A stretch of DNA of 64,000 bases from Gramella sp. AN32 (GTDB lineage Bacteria > Bacteroidota > Bacteroidia > Flavobacteriales > Flavobacteriaceae): contig NZ_QEYO01000014.1 of the NCBI RefSeq assembly GCF_023718305.1, forward strand, positions 62,001 to 126,000, in the 5' to 3' direction. Each line of letters begins with the position of its first letter. The stretch's first letter is position 1. Below the pieces are notes generated by a model. That model ran no database searches and was not told where the DNA came from. It saw only the letters and a list, made by a program, of their open reading frames with translations. The position numbers and the translations under genes were made by a program. Below, piece after piece: positions 34,936 through 44,101 of this stretch.

Positions 34936-36213
34936 ATGGAAAAAATACCAACAAGTTTTAGTTTAATCCTTATGATCATAATCCCGCTTTTGAGTTTTCA
35001 GGAAGCGTTTTCTCAAGTAGTAGAAGGAAAAGATTATTCATCAAGGGTCAATGTAGATCATACGTTCGATATGGCCGGGGAAGATATTTTTGGACAGCGT
35101 TTTCCTTCTGAAAATTTCACCTACCAAGATAAGGTAACAGGGGTTACAATAAATGCACTTACAACTTCCAGGCATAGCAGTTCTAAAATGTATCAGACGC
35201 ATCCACAGTGGACTTCAGATGGGAAATACATAGTTTTTACTTCTAATCGAACTTCCAGAGAGAATGGTGATCGCCAGTTTTATGCAGTTTCTATGGATAA
35301 TTATGAAATTGTGCAAATTACAACAGGTTCTGATAATGGTAATTTCCATTTAGGATGGAAAAGCGGGAATGCTTATCTGGTAAAAGGTCAAAATATTATT
35401 GAGCTTGATCTAGACCAATTATTATCTGATAGCGAGGAAGATAATGTAGGGGAGCCTGCAGAATATGAAAAAATTATTGCAAAAATTCCGGATACGATAA
35501 GCCCGTCGGGAATTGGTTTGGATGCTGAAGAGACTAGCGTATATTTTTCAACAAAAATTGAGAAACATAGATCAGCCATTTATAAAACAGATTTTAAATC
35601 AGGAAATACAATAAAACTAAAAGAAGTTCCCTTTAGAATTGGACATCTTCAGGCTAATCCTTATGTCTCGGGGGAAATCATGTATTGCTGGGAGACAGGA
35701 GGAGATTCACCGCAAAGAATATGGTATTTAACCGTAAATAATGATGGTAGTGTAAAGAACAGGCCACTTTTTGAGGAGTCAGATAGCGATTGGGTGACCC
35801 ATGAAGTATTTATGGGTCCAGATCATATCCTCTTCAATGTAATGGGACATTTAGACCGATTGAGAAAAAATAAAACAGGAATTTTTTCATTAAATATTCG
35901 GACCGGTAATCTGGAGTACCATGGCCAAACCAATGGTGGTGGTTATTGGCATTCTAATGGCACCCCGGAAGGAAATTGGATTTCAGGAGATACTTTCGAC
36001 GGAAAATTATATCGCTTAAATGCCAGTGATACTACCGATGTAACTTTACTTTCACAAGGCCACCGATTACTAAGTAAAAGCCCCTTTACTGGTGAAGCTC
36101 ATTTACATCAATCAGTGAGCCCTGATGGTAAATGGGTGTTAATTAATTCTAGCTATTTTACTGAAAATGATATAATGTTGGTTCCCCTTCATCCTGCCAA
36201 CTCCGAAGATTAA
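34936..36213 (+). CDS. Exported PL22-like oligogalacturonate lyase homologue (first)
   Basis: A 425-residue protein with a signal peptide ending near AFSQ (about residue 27) and a seven-bladed, TolB-like propeller: FPSENFTYQDKVTG, THPQWTSDGKYIVFTSNR, IGHLQANPYVSGEIMYCWETGG, DWVTHEVF and HLHQSVSPDGKW. These match the PL22 oligogalacturonate lyase layout. Classical members are cytoplasmic, whereas this one is exported. The His-x-His pair of the metal site is present (HLH) and so is THE, but the Gln that precedes the pair in known enzymes appears as Gly. Substrate may therefore differ from digalacturonate, for example unsaturated rhamnogalacturonan oligomers. It lies 16 nt before the PL11 gene. 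A paralogue lies at 46549. Confidence 0.7.
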   Translation: MEKIPTSFSLILMIIIPLLSFQEAFSQVVEGKDYSSRVNVDHTFDMAGEDIFGQRFPSENFTYQDKVTGVTINALTTSRHSSSKMYQTHPQWTSDGKYIVFTSNRTSRENGDRQFYAVSMDNYEIVQITTGSDNGNFHLGWKSGNAYLVKGQNIIELDLDQLLSDSEEDNVGEPAEYEKIIAKIPDTISPSGIGLDAEETSVYFSTKIEKHRSAIYKTDFKSGNTIKLKEVPFRIGHLQANPYVSGEIMYCWETGGDSPQRIWYLTVNNDGSVKNRPLFEESDSDWVTHEVFMGPDHILFNVMGHLDRLRKNKTGIFSLNIRTGNLEYHGQTNGGGYWHSNGTPEGNWISGDTFDGKLYRLNASDTTDVTLLSQGHRLLSKSPFTGEAHLHQSVSPDGKWVLINSSYFTENDIMLVPLHPANSED

Positions 36214-36229
36214 TAGAAAAAATGTAAAT

Positions 36230-38158
36230 ATGAAAATTGGATTAATAAAAATTAATTATTCTAAATTATTAGTGGATCTGAAATACAGGAATCTACCACA
36301 TTATTTAAACAAGCTATTCTTATTTCTTATCATATTACTTTTTAATTTTTCAGCTGAAGCCCAGCGATATATGGAGAATTTGGATCGTGGTGTAGTCGCC
36401 GTAAGAAAATCAAGTAATGAGATTTTTATAAGTTGGAGACTTTTAGGCACGGAGCCTGAGGATACGGCTTTTGATGTTTACAGAAACTCAACTAAAATAA
36501 ATAAGTCACCATTAATAAAAACTACCTTTTTTATAGATGAGACTTCCGAAAATGGGAAGTATAGTGTGAAACCTACAAATAAGAAAGATGCTTCTACGTC
36601 TTCCTACGCTACGGTTTGGGAAAATCCTTACCATGAAATTTCTCTTCAACAACCTCTCGGAGGTACAACTCCAGATGGAAGAGAATATTCCTATACTCCT
36701 AATGATTGTAGTGTAGGAGACTTAGATGGAGATGGGCAGTATGAGATTATCCTGAAATGGGATCCTACCAATGCTAAGGATAATTCTCACAATGGTTATA
36801 CTGGTAATGTTTATATCGATGCTTATGAATTAAACGGGACTCAATTATGGCGAATTGATTTAGGGAAGAATATTAGGGCTGGGGCACATTATACTCAATT
36901 TATGGTATATGACCTGGACAGTGACGGAAAAGCTGAAGTTGCTATTAAAACAGCAGATGGCACCATTGACGGAAAAGGAAAAGTTATTGGAGATCCCAGG
37001 GCTGATTACAGAAATGGGGTAGGCAGAATCCTTTCTGGACCTGAATTCCTTACAGTTTTCAATGGAGAAACAGGAGCTGCTATGGCAACGACCAAATACT
37101 TGCCCTCTAGACATCCAGATACTGAAAATCCCAGTGAGGAGAAAATCAAGCAAATTTGGGGAGATGCTTATGGGAATCGCATGGACAGATTTCTTGCCGG
37201 AGTAGGATATTTTAACGGCAAGTCACCAAGCCTTGTTATGAGTCGTGGTTATTATTCGCGCACTGTTCTGGTTGCATGGGATTGGAAAGACAATAAGCTG
37301 GATCGTCGTTGGATCTTTGATACAAATAATAAACCATACGAGGCTTACGCAAGCCAGGGAAATCATCAGCTCTCGATTGCCGATGTAGACCAAGATGGAA
37401 GAGATGAAGTAGTTTTTGGTTCTATGACGGTAGACGATAATGGTAAAGGTTTATATAATTCAGGACTTGGTCATGGAGATGCCATGCATGTTTCAGATCT
37501 TTTACCTAATAGGCCAGGGCTGGAGATATGGACAGCTCAGGAAGACCCAGATAAATACAGAGGAAAAGGTTTATGGTTACGAGAAGCTAAAACCGGAGAT
37601 ACTATTTGGGGAGTTCCGGCCAGAGGAGACATTGGCCGAGGTCTAACTGCTAATATAGATCCTAGATATTCGGGAAATGAAATGTGGGGTGCTATAGGTG
37701 GCTTATATAGTTCTAATGGAGAAAAAATTTCTGATAAGAGATTGCCAATGAATTTTGCTATTTGGTGGGATGGCGATCTACAGAGGGAATTGCTGGATAA
37801 AAATGTTATTTATAAATGGAATTATAATTCTGATACTATTGAAAAGTTACTGGTTGCTGAAGGAACCAAATCTAATAATGGTACTAAAGCTACTCCAGCT
37901 TTAAGTGCAGATATATTGGGTGACTGGCGTGAAGAGGTAATTCTCAGGGCAGAGGATAATAAGTCTCTACGTATTTATACCACTACCATTCCAACCGACT
38001 ATAGGTTTTATACTCTTATGCATGATCCTCAATATAGACTAAGTATAGCATGGCAAAATGTAGCCTATAATCAACCGCCACACACCAGTTTTTTTATTGG
38101 TGAAAAAATGGAAGCGGTAGATAAGCCAGAGATAGAAGTAATTCCAATAAAAAGGTAA
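36230..38158 (+). CDS. PL11 rhamnogalacturonan lyase
   Basis: A 642-residue protein. The long N-terminal region holds a hydrophobic signal segment (LFLFLIILLFNFSAEAQ, cleavage about residue 44). The mature protein begins RYMENLDRGVVAVRKSS, then WRLLGTEPEDTAFDVYRN, the standard start of PL11 enzymes. Repeated Asp-rich calcium-binding segments typical of the eight-bladed PL11 propeller follow: GDLDGDGQYEIILKWDP, DLDSDGKAEVAIKTADG and DVDQDGRDEVVFGS. It cleaves the alpha-1,4 bond between rhamnose and galacturonic acid in the RG-I backbone by beta-elimination. Length is normal. It is in an operon with the PL22-like gene (16 nt upstream) and the PL26-like gene (18 nt downstream). No sorting domain is seen. 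Confidence 0.92.
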   Translation: MKIGLIKINYSKLLVDLKYRNLPHYLNKLFLFLIILLFNFSAEAQRYMENLDRGVVAVRKSSNEIFISWRLLGTEPEDTAFDVYRNSTKINKSPLIKTTFFIDETSENGKYSVKPTNKKDASTSSYATVWENPYHEISLQQPLGGTTPDGREYSYTPNDCSVGDLDGDGQYEIILKWDPTNAKDNSHNGYTGNVYIDAYELNGTQLWRIDLGKNIRAGAHYTQFMVYDLDSDGKAEVAIKTADGTIDGKGKVIGDPRADYRNGVGRILSGPEFLTVFNGETGAAMATTKYLPSRHPDTENPSEEKIKQIWGDAYGNRMDRFLAGVGYFNGKSPSLVMSRGYYSRTVLVAWDWKDNKLDRRWIFDTNNKPYEAYASQGNHQLSIADVDQDGRDEVVFGSMTVDDNGKGLYNSGLGHGDAMHVSDLLPNRPGLEIWTAQEDPDKYRGKGLWLREAKTGDTIWGVPARGDIGRGLTANIDPRYSGNEMWGAIGGLYSSNGEKISDKRLPMNFAIWWDGDLQRELLDKNVIYKWNYNSDTIEKLLVAEGTKSNNGTKATPALSADILGDWREEVILRAEDNKSLRIYTTTIPTDYRFYTLMHDPQYRLSIAWQNVAYNQPPHTSFFIGEKMEAVDKPEIEVIPIKR

Positions 38159-38176
38159 CCCTAATTAAAACAAACC

Positions 38177-40870
38177 ATGAAAAAACAATTAAGCTATTTT
38201 TTATTCTTGATTTTGTTATCCTGTGGTACCGTTTTAATGGCTCAGAATGATCCAGATATAGATTTGCATTGGTTGGGAGATAAAAAACCTTCCATAACAA
38301 CTGGTGTTAGTTGGGGAATTCCTTTTAACCGTGGAGAAGTACAGTCTAATAGTAAATTCAGTCTTACAGATTCACAAGGGAATGCACTTCCCCTACAATT
38401 TTGGAATATGGCCTATTGGCCGGAAGGGTCAATTAAGTGGGTAGGTTTTGCATCTGTGATCAAGCCAGAAAACAAAGGTTTAAAATTGCAACGTACTGGT
38501 AATCGTTCACGTAATGCAAATAATGATACGCTTCGTTTATCAGAAGATTCAATATCCATCACCATTGATACTGGAAAAGCTGAATTTGTTATTCCAAAAA
38601 CCGGCAATAAAATAATTGAGTCTATTTCAGTGAATGGAGAGGAAATTAGTTCAGGAGGTAAACTGATTTGTATAAAACAAGACGGGCCAGATCTAGAAAT
38701 TGGAAATCGCCCGGAACTCACTAAATTTATAGGTGAAATTTCTTCAGTAACCGTTGAACAGAATGGTCCCGTTAGGGCTGTAATTAAAATTCAAGGTAAG
38801 CACGTTAAAGAAGGCTCTCAGGGCTGGCTATCTTTTAGTCTAAGATTATATTTTTATTGGGGGTTAGAACAAGCCAAAATGGTTCACACCTTTATTTATG
38901 ATGGAAATCAATATGAGGATTTTATCAAAGGTCTTGCTGTAAGTTTTGAAATTCCAATGAATGAAGAAATTCATAATAGACATATAAGATTTTCAGGAGA
39001 TAAAGACGGTGGTTTTTGGGATGAACCGGTACAGCCTGTAAATGGGAGGATTAAACTTTATAAAGATAGTACTAACCTATATGAAGAACAGCTAAATGCC
39101 AAACGTTTGCCTAATAGAACTGAATTTTCAGATCGAAAACAATTCTTATTAGATCACTGGGCATCCTGGAACGATTTTAAATTAGTACAGAGTAATGCGG
39201 AAGGTTTCGAAATAAAAAAAAGAACAAACGATCAAAGTACATGGATTGATGCTGGATCAGGTAAAAGGTCCCAAGGGCTGGTATTTGCAGGAGACGTATC
39301 AGGTGGTATAGCTATGACCATTCGAAATTTCTGGCAGTCTTATCCTGGAAAACTAGAAGTTAATAATGCCAAAACTGAGAAAGCGGAAATTAAGGCATGG
39401 CTATGGTCTCCTGAAGGGCCAGCGATGGATTTAAGACCGTATGACACGCTTGCATGGGGACATTCCCTTGAAGCAAGTTACGAAGATGCTCAACCTGGGC
39501 ATAGTACCCCGGAAGGAATTGGCCGGACAAGCGAGATTTATATTAATGCAAGTCCTGATGTTCCATCTTTAAAGAAACTGAATGAATTAGCAAATATAGG
39601 TACGAATCCTCCGCTCCTTACTGCTTCGCCTGAGTATCTTCATGGGATAGAAGTTTTTGGCGCATGGAGTTTGCCTGATACCTCTACTAAGGGTAAAAAG
39701 TGGATTGAAGAACAGCTTCAAAAGTCTATTGATTTTTACAAGTCTCAGGTTGAACAACGAAACTGGTATGGGTTCTGGGATTATGGTGATGTGATGCATG
39801 GTTATGATAGTGACCGTCACGAATGGAAATATGATATGGGCGGTTATGCCTGGGATAATACTGAATTAATGCCTAATATGTGGCTTTGGTATCAGTATTT
39901 AAGAACTGGTGAGGAAGATGTTTTTCGAATGGCCGAGGCCATGACACGCCATACTGGTGAGGTAGATGTTTACCATTCAGGTCCTTTTGAAGGATTTGGT
40001 TCGAGACACAATGTATTACACTGGGGAGGGGGAGCTAAAGAAGTACGAATAGCGCAGGCCGCCCTGGGCCGGTTCTATTATTATTTAACTACAGACGAGC
40101 GTACAGGTGATCTTATGGAAGCATCAGCTGAAGCTTCAAATAATGCGATAGGAAAACTTGACCCGGTAAGGTTAATTATGGAAAAGAGCCAATATCCTAC
40201 ACATGCAAGGGTGGGTCCTGATTGGTTAGCTCTTGTTGGAAACTGGATGACGCAATGGGAGCGCACGGGAGACGAAAAGTATAAAAACCGTATTATGGCA
40301 GGAGTAAAAAGCCTTGCTGAAATGCCTTATGGAATGTTTTCGGCAAAAGATGCCGCATTTGGGTATGATCCTAAAACCTTTAAGTTGTATAGACTTCAAG
40401 AAGATGACATAGGATTTTTACATTTATCGGTTTTAATGGGGGGCCCGGAAATATCTTATGAATTAACACCATTACTGGAGAGTCATGAATGGGATAAATT
40501 ATGGCTTCAGTTCAGTAAATTTTATGCAGCACCATTAAGTGAAATTAAACAGGAGTTTGGCAGAGAGGTTAACCTGGGTGATCCAGGACCTTGGTATTCA
40601 AGGATGGCGGCTTATTATTATAGCAAAACAGGGGATAAAAAATATGCAAAAAGAGCATGGGATACATTTTTACGTGATAATGCCTGGGGTGGATACACGA
40701 CTTTCAATTCTAGATCTTTTAGTAATTTAGAAAGTCTGGAGACTATAGATGAGGTTGATGGAGTATCTACTAATAATACTGCACAATGGGCGTTAAATGC
40801 CATCGAACTTTTAGAGTTTGCAGGAGATCAAATTCCGGAAAATCACCCTCGATTTAAAGAATCTGAATAA
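38177..40870 (+). CDS. PL26-like exo-rhamnogalacturonan lyase
   Basis: An 897-residue protein with a signal peptide ending near LMAQ (about residue 23). It has the N-terminal barrel of the PcRGLX/YetA type (DIDLHWLGDKKPSITTGVSWGIPFNRG, LQFWNMAYWPEGSIKWVGFA). This is followed by a large (alpha/alpha)-barrel with WYGFWDYGDVMHGYD, GGYAWDNTELMPNMWLWYQYLRTG and SRHNVLHWGGGAKE, and a C-terminal sandwich. This three-part layout is that of the PL26 exo-acting RG-I lyases, which release unsaturated galacturonosyl-rhamnose from chain ends. It fits directly after the endo-acting PL11. The products would be substrates for the two GH105 enzymes encoded here. Confidence 0.85.
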   Translation: MKKQLSYFLFLILLSCGTVLMAQNDPDIDLHWLGDKKPSITTGVSWGIPFNRGEVQSNSKFSLTDSQGNALPLQFWNMAYWPEGSIKWVGFASVIKPENKGLKLQRTGNRSRNANNDTLRLSEDSISITIDTGKAEFVIPKTGNKIIESISVNGEEISSGGKLICIKQDGPDLEIGNRPELTKFIGEISSVTVEQNGPVRAVIKIQGKHVKEGSQGWLSFSLRLYFYWGLEQAKMVHTFIYDGNQYEDFIKGLAVSFEIPMNEEIHNRHIRFSGDKDGGFWDEPVQPVNGRIKLYKDSTNLYEEQLNAKRLPNRTEFSDRKQFLLDHWASWNDFKLVQSNAEGFEIKKRTNDQSTWIDAGSGKRSQGLVFAGDVSGGIAMTIRNFWQSYPGKLEVNNAKTEKAEIKAWLWSPEGPAMDLRPYDTLAWGHSLEASYEDAQPGHSTPEGIGRTSEIYINASPDVPSLKKLNELANIGTNPPLLTASPEYLHGIEVFGAWSLPDTSTKGKKWIEEQLQKSIDFYKSQVEQRNWYGFWDYGDVMHGYDSDRHEWKYDMGGYAWDNTELMPNMWLWYQYLRTGEEDVFRMAEAMTRHTGEVDVYHSGPFEGFGSRHNVLHWGGGAKEVRIAQAALGRFYYYLTTDERTGDLMEASAEASNNAIGKLDPVRLIMEKSQYPTHARVGPDWLALVGNWMTQWERTGDEKYKNRIMAGVKSLAEMPYGMFSAKDAAFGYDPKTFKLYRLQEDDIGFLHLSVLMGGPEISYELTPLLESHEWDKLWLQFSKFYAAPLSEIKQEFGREVNLGDPGPWYSRMAAYYYSKTGDKKYAKRAWDTFLRDNAWGGYTTFNSRSFSNLESLETIDEVDGVSTNNTAQWALNAIELLEFAGDQIPENHPRFKESE

Positions 40871-40889
40871 TTAATAATTTTCCTATAAT

Positions 40890-42191
40890 ATGAAAAAATT
40901 AGTAATATCCATAGTTCTACTTTCTTCTATACTATTTATACAGTGTAAGAGAGAAAATGAGAATACTGAAAAATCGTTTTCAAAAAAAGTAATCTTAAAA
41001 AATAGCTCCTCCGATTCACTTTTTGATAAGCCAGTAATAATTGAAAGATCAAAACTAAAAATAGAAGATTCCACAAAATATCCTGTTTTAACTTCAGGTG
41101 ATGATATTTATCCGCTTCAGGTTTCCGATACAGATATTGATGGGGTTTGGAACCAGATATTCCTGGTTGCAGATTTTGCGCCTAACGAATCTAAAGAGTT
41201 AGATTTAAAATGGACTGAAAAAAGTAAAAATCCTGAATACACTAAACGAACAAGTGTTAGATTCGGAAAAAGAAAAACAGAAAGCGACACAGTTGCACCA
41301 GCTACGGAAGAGGTTTTAACAAAAAATGACATGCCTGCAAAACAGGGCTTTCAGAAATATCAAACTGATGGACCCACCTGGGAAAATGATAAAGTAGGAT
41401 TTAGACAATATCTGGATGGACGTTATTCTAAAGATATTTTTGGTAAACGAAGTTCAAATATTTCACCAGAAGATGTGGGAATAAATGACACAGGTGCGGT
41501 AGAGGACAACTATCATGTGATGGAAGACTGGGGAAGGGATATTCTATCTGTTGGTAATTCTGTGGGCGTTGGTGGATTCGGTCTCATTGTAAATGATACC
41601 GTGAGAAGGCTGGGTGCTTTGGTGACAGATACGGTAAGCAATGTTGCAACTACTCATTTTAAAATTGAGGAGGAAGGGCCTGTTAAATCGGTTTTAAGTT
41701 ATGATTATAAGAATTGGGAAATAGCAGGAAACACTTATAATGTAAAAGAGACTACTACGATATGGCCTGGAATTTATGGATTTAAAAATACGGTTAACAT
41801 CACCGGATTAAAAGCTAATGAAATGCTTGCAGTGGGTCTTGTTAATATTAATAATCAGAATCCTGTTAGTGAAATAGAAGTTAATGATGACTGGGTTGCT
41901 ATAATTACGCATGATCATCAAACTTATGAACGAGAATGGATTTTAGGTCTTGCTCTAATTCTTCCTAAGGATAGTTATCAAGGATATATGGATGCACTAA
42001 AAAATGGCAAATTAACAGACTCTTATCTTGCAAAACTAAGTATTAAAAATTCAAAACCTGTAAGTTATTACGTAATCGCAGGCTGGGAGTTAAGCCAGGA
42101 GAAGAAATTTGCAGACCCCGAATTTTTTAGACAATATGTAATTAAAACTGCAAACCAATTATCTTCAGCTATAGAAATAGTAATTCAATAA
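40890..42191 (+). CDS. DUF4861-type lipoprotein, probable carbohydrate-active protein
   Basis: A 433-residue protein with a lipobox (LFIQC, about Cys19). Residues about 35-125 form a beta-rich domain (YPLQVSDTDIDGVWNQIFLVADFAPNES). The remainder matches the DUF4861 pattern: WENDKVGFRQYLDGRYSKDIFGKR, NYHVMEDWGRDILSVGNSVGVGGFGLIVND and TTIWPGIYGFKN. DUF4861 proteins are regular PUL members in polyuronide loci of this phylum and resemble the galactose-mutarotase-like fold. Some have been linked to unsaturated-uronyl processing, but catalysis cannot be confirmed from the sequence. It lies 19 nt after PL26-like and just before the DUF6250-type gene. Confidence 0.7.
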   Translation: MKKLVISIVLLSSILFIQCKRENENTEKSFSKKVILKNSSSDSLFDKPVIIERSKLKIEDSTKYPVLTSGDDIYPLQVSDTDIDGVWNQIFLVADFAPNESKELDLKWTEKSKNPEYTKRTSVRFGKRKTESDTVAPATEEVLTKNDMPAKQGFQKYQTDGPTWENDKVGFRQYLDGRYSKDIFGKRSSNISPEDVGINDTGAVEDNYHVMEDWGRDILSVGNSVGVGGFGLIVNDTVRRLGALVTDTVSNVATTHFKIEEEGPVKSVLSYDYKNWEIAGNTYNVKETTTIWPGIYGFKNTVNITGLKANEMLAVGLVNINNQNPVSEIEVNDDWVAIITHDHQTYEREWILGLALILPKDSYQGYMDALKNGKLTDSYLAKLSIKNSKPVSYYVIAGWELSQEKKFADPEFFRQYVIKTANQLSSAIEIVIQ

Positions 42192-42192
42192 G

Positions 42193-42909
42193 ATGAATGT
42201 TGATTTAAAAAAAATCATACTAATATTTCTAATTTTTGGAATTAGTTCATGTAAATCATCAGGAATTCTTGAATTAGGAAATCAAAAGATAAAAAAAGAA
42301 AAACTATTATATAAAGACGATTTCAATAAAGATCTTTCTAGCTGGATAATTGAAAAGGAACAAAGACCAAATTCGGAGATTTCGATTATTGAAGGAAAGA
42401 TGGATGTAAATGTCGCTGGCGGGGCTACGATATGGTCCCGGCAGAAAATTGAGAATAATATCCTTATCGAATATCACCGTAAAGTGATTATCAGGGGAGG
42501 TGAAAATGACCGATTGTCTGATCTTAATCAATTCTGGATGGCTCAGGATATGACTAACTCTAATCTATTTACGCGGTCAGGTTCTTTCGGGGAATACGAT
42601 TCGGTGAGAATGTATTACGCGGGAATTGGCGGTAATCGCAATACAACTACAAGGTTTAGAAAATATCCTGGTAATGGAGAGCGAAATCTAATTTATGATC
42701 TTACCGGTAAGACTCATTTATTAGAGGCTAATAAGACATATTTAATTCAGATTCTTGTATTTAAAGGAACCACTAAAGTTTTTGTAGATGACAATGAATA
42801 TTTTTCATATGAAGATAATGAACCGCTTACTGAAGGATATTTTGGGTTTAGAACCGTTGAATCCCATCAGGAAATAGATGATTTTAAGATTTACAAGGTA
42901 GAAGAATGA
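42193..42909 (+). CDS. DUF6250-type concanavalin-fold lipoprotein
   Basis: A 238-residue lipoprotein (lipobox ISSC, Cys20). The mature part is a jelly roll resembling concanavalin-A-like/DUF6250 domains: LLYKDDFNKDLSSWIIEKEQ, GGATIWSRQKIENNILIEYH and GYFGFRTVESHQEIDDFKIYKV. The last segment is the usual closing strand of this fold. It may be a glycan-binding protein or a small lyase-like accessory factor; the sequence does not decide. It begins one base after the DUF4861 stop and its own stop overlaps a possible ATG of the PKD gene (42906), so the three are co-expressed. Confidence 0.7.
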   Translation: MNVDLKKIILIFLIFGISSCKSSGILELGNQKIKKEKLLYKDDFNKDLSSWIIEKEQRPNSEISIIEGKMDVNVAGGATIWSRQKIENNILIEYHRKVIIRGGENDRLSDLNQFWMAQDMTNSNLFTRSGSFGEYDSVRMYYAGIGGNRNTTTRFRKYPGNGERNLIYDLTGKTHLLEANKTYLIQILVFKGTTKVFVDDNEYFSYEDNEPLTEGYFGFRTVESHQEIDDFKIYKVEE

Positions 42910-42938
42910 ATTTTAAGAATAGGCAGAGATATTCAACT

Positions 42939-44021
42939 ATGAAAAATAAAACACAGCTATTTTTAACTGCTGGTTTATTTCTTCTCATTTTTTTTATGAC
43001 AAATGCACAGGAAAGCCGAAGTTTTAAAATTTTTCAATTTCCGAAAGATCAAATTCCGAGGATAGATGGAAATACAAATGACTGGCAAATGGTTCCGGAA
43101 AGCTACATTATTGGCATGGATCAACTTTGGGAAGATAGTGGAAAGCATGAGAAAGTGGATTCCACCAATTTATATGTGCAGGTAAAAGTTGGATGGGTAA
43201 AGGGACTGAATAGGCTCTATTTTTTATATGAAGCCTATGATGATTATTGGGATTTTTCATTATCCGGCTTACATAATGACACCTTCGAACTTATTGTAGA
43301 CGGAGACCAGTCGGGAGGACCTTTCATTGATCGTTTTCATCCAAATAAACAATTAGATTCTTTAGATGCTTTTTTTTCATTTCATGGAGTGCATGCCCAG
43401 AATTACCATATTTTTACTCCGGCACAGGGAAAAGACTGGACTTTGGTATGGGGCAGTCAGCCATGGATTAAAGAGCTTCCTTTTTCTAATGCAGCTTATA
43501 ACTACGATTTTCAACCCGGAGAATCCGGGAAGCTCACTCTTGAATTTTGGATTACGCCATTTGACTATGCAGGTCACGAAGGCCCGGTAAGAGCCGTAGA
43601 ATCTATTTTAGAAGAAAATAAAAAAGTGAGTTTGTCATGGGCTGTTATTGATTATGATAATGTGAATAATCCTTCGAATAATGGATTTTGGAATCTTTCG
43701 AAGGAGCATACCATGTATGGGGATGCTTCTTACGCATTATCCTTTAAATTAATGCCTCTGGAACCCGAATTTTATCCAAAATTAGAGGCCGATTGGTCAT
43801 TTGAAATTATTGATATGAAAAATAGAGAAGTTGCTTTTCTTGACGAGTCCAAAGGGGAAATAACATCTCTGGAATGGGATTTTGGTGATGGAACAACTTC
43901 AAATAAAAAAAATCCCATCCATATTTATAAAGAACGAGGAAAGTATATTGTAGTCTTGAAAGTTTCTGGTCCTTTTGGAAACTCAAGGAGATCTAAAGTT
44001 TGGGATGTAGTTGTAAAATAA
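42939..44021 (+). CDS. Exported protein with CBM9-like and PKD domains
   Basis: A 360-residue protein. The ATG at 42939 was chosen because it starts directly at a good signal peptide (cleavage near NAQES); an ATG at 42906 overlapping the previous stop would add 11 poorly conserved residues. Residues about 30-265 look like a CBM9/DOMON-type sugar-binding sandwich (PRIDGNTNDWQMVPES, NRLYFLYEAYDDYWDF, DTFELIVDGDQSGG). The C-terminal 85 residues are a PKD domain with the classical EWDFGDGTTSNKKNPIHIYKERGKY motif. The protein is probably a surface or secreted glycan-binding accessory. It is the last gene of the third SusC/D operon; promoter site 6 begins 8 nt after its stop. Confidence 0.75.
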   Translation: MKNKTQLFLTAGLFLLIFFMTNAQESRSFKIFQFPKDQIPRIDGNTNDWQMVPESYIIGMDQLWEDSGKHEKVDSTNLYVQVKVGWVKGLNRLYFLYEAYDDYWDFSLSGLHNDTFELIVDGDQSGGPFIDRFHPNKQLDSLDAFFSFHGVHAQNYHIFTPAQGKDWTLVWGSQPWIKELPFSNAAYNYDFQPGESGKLTLEFWITPFDYAGHEGPVRAVESILEENKKVSLSWAVIDYDNVNNPSNNGFWNLSKEHTMYGDASYALSFKLMPLEPEFYPKLEADWSFEIIDMKNREVAFLDESKGEITSLEWDFGDGTTSNKKNPIHIYKERGKYIVVLKVSGPFGNSRRSKVWDVVVK

Positions 44022-44028
44022 TTCTTTA

Positions 44029-44073
44029 CAGGATAGGGCGGGATACATTTAAACTTTTATCTTTTTAAATTTA
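44029..44073 (+). promoter_or_regulatory. PUL promoter site 6 (GH105-GH43-RhaM-GH28 unit)
   Basis: CAGGATAGGGCGGGATAC (44029-44046) is followed after 19 nt by TAAATTTA (44066-44073). It is the most divergent copy (13 of 18 matches to site 4) but the GGATAC end and spacing are exact. Predicted start near 44080, about 22 nt before the ATG at 44102. Confidence 0.55.
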
Positions 44074-44101
44074 GTAATTAATTAAACTAAATCTTCTTCC
44101 T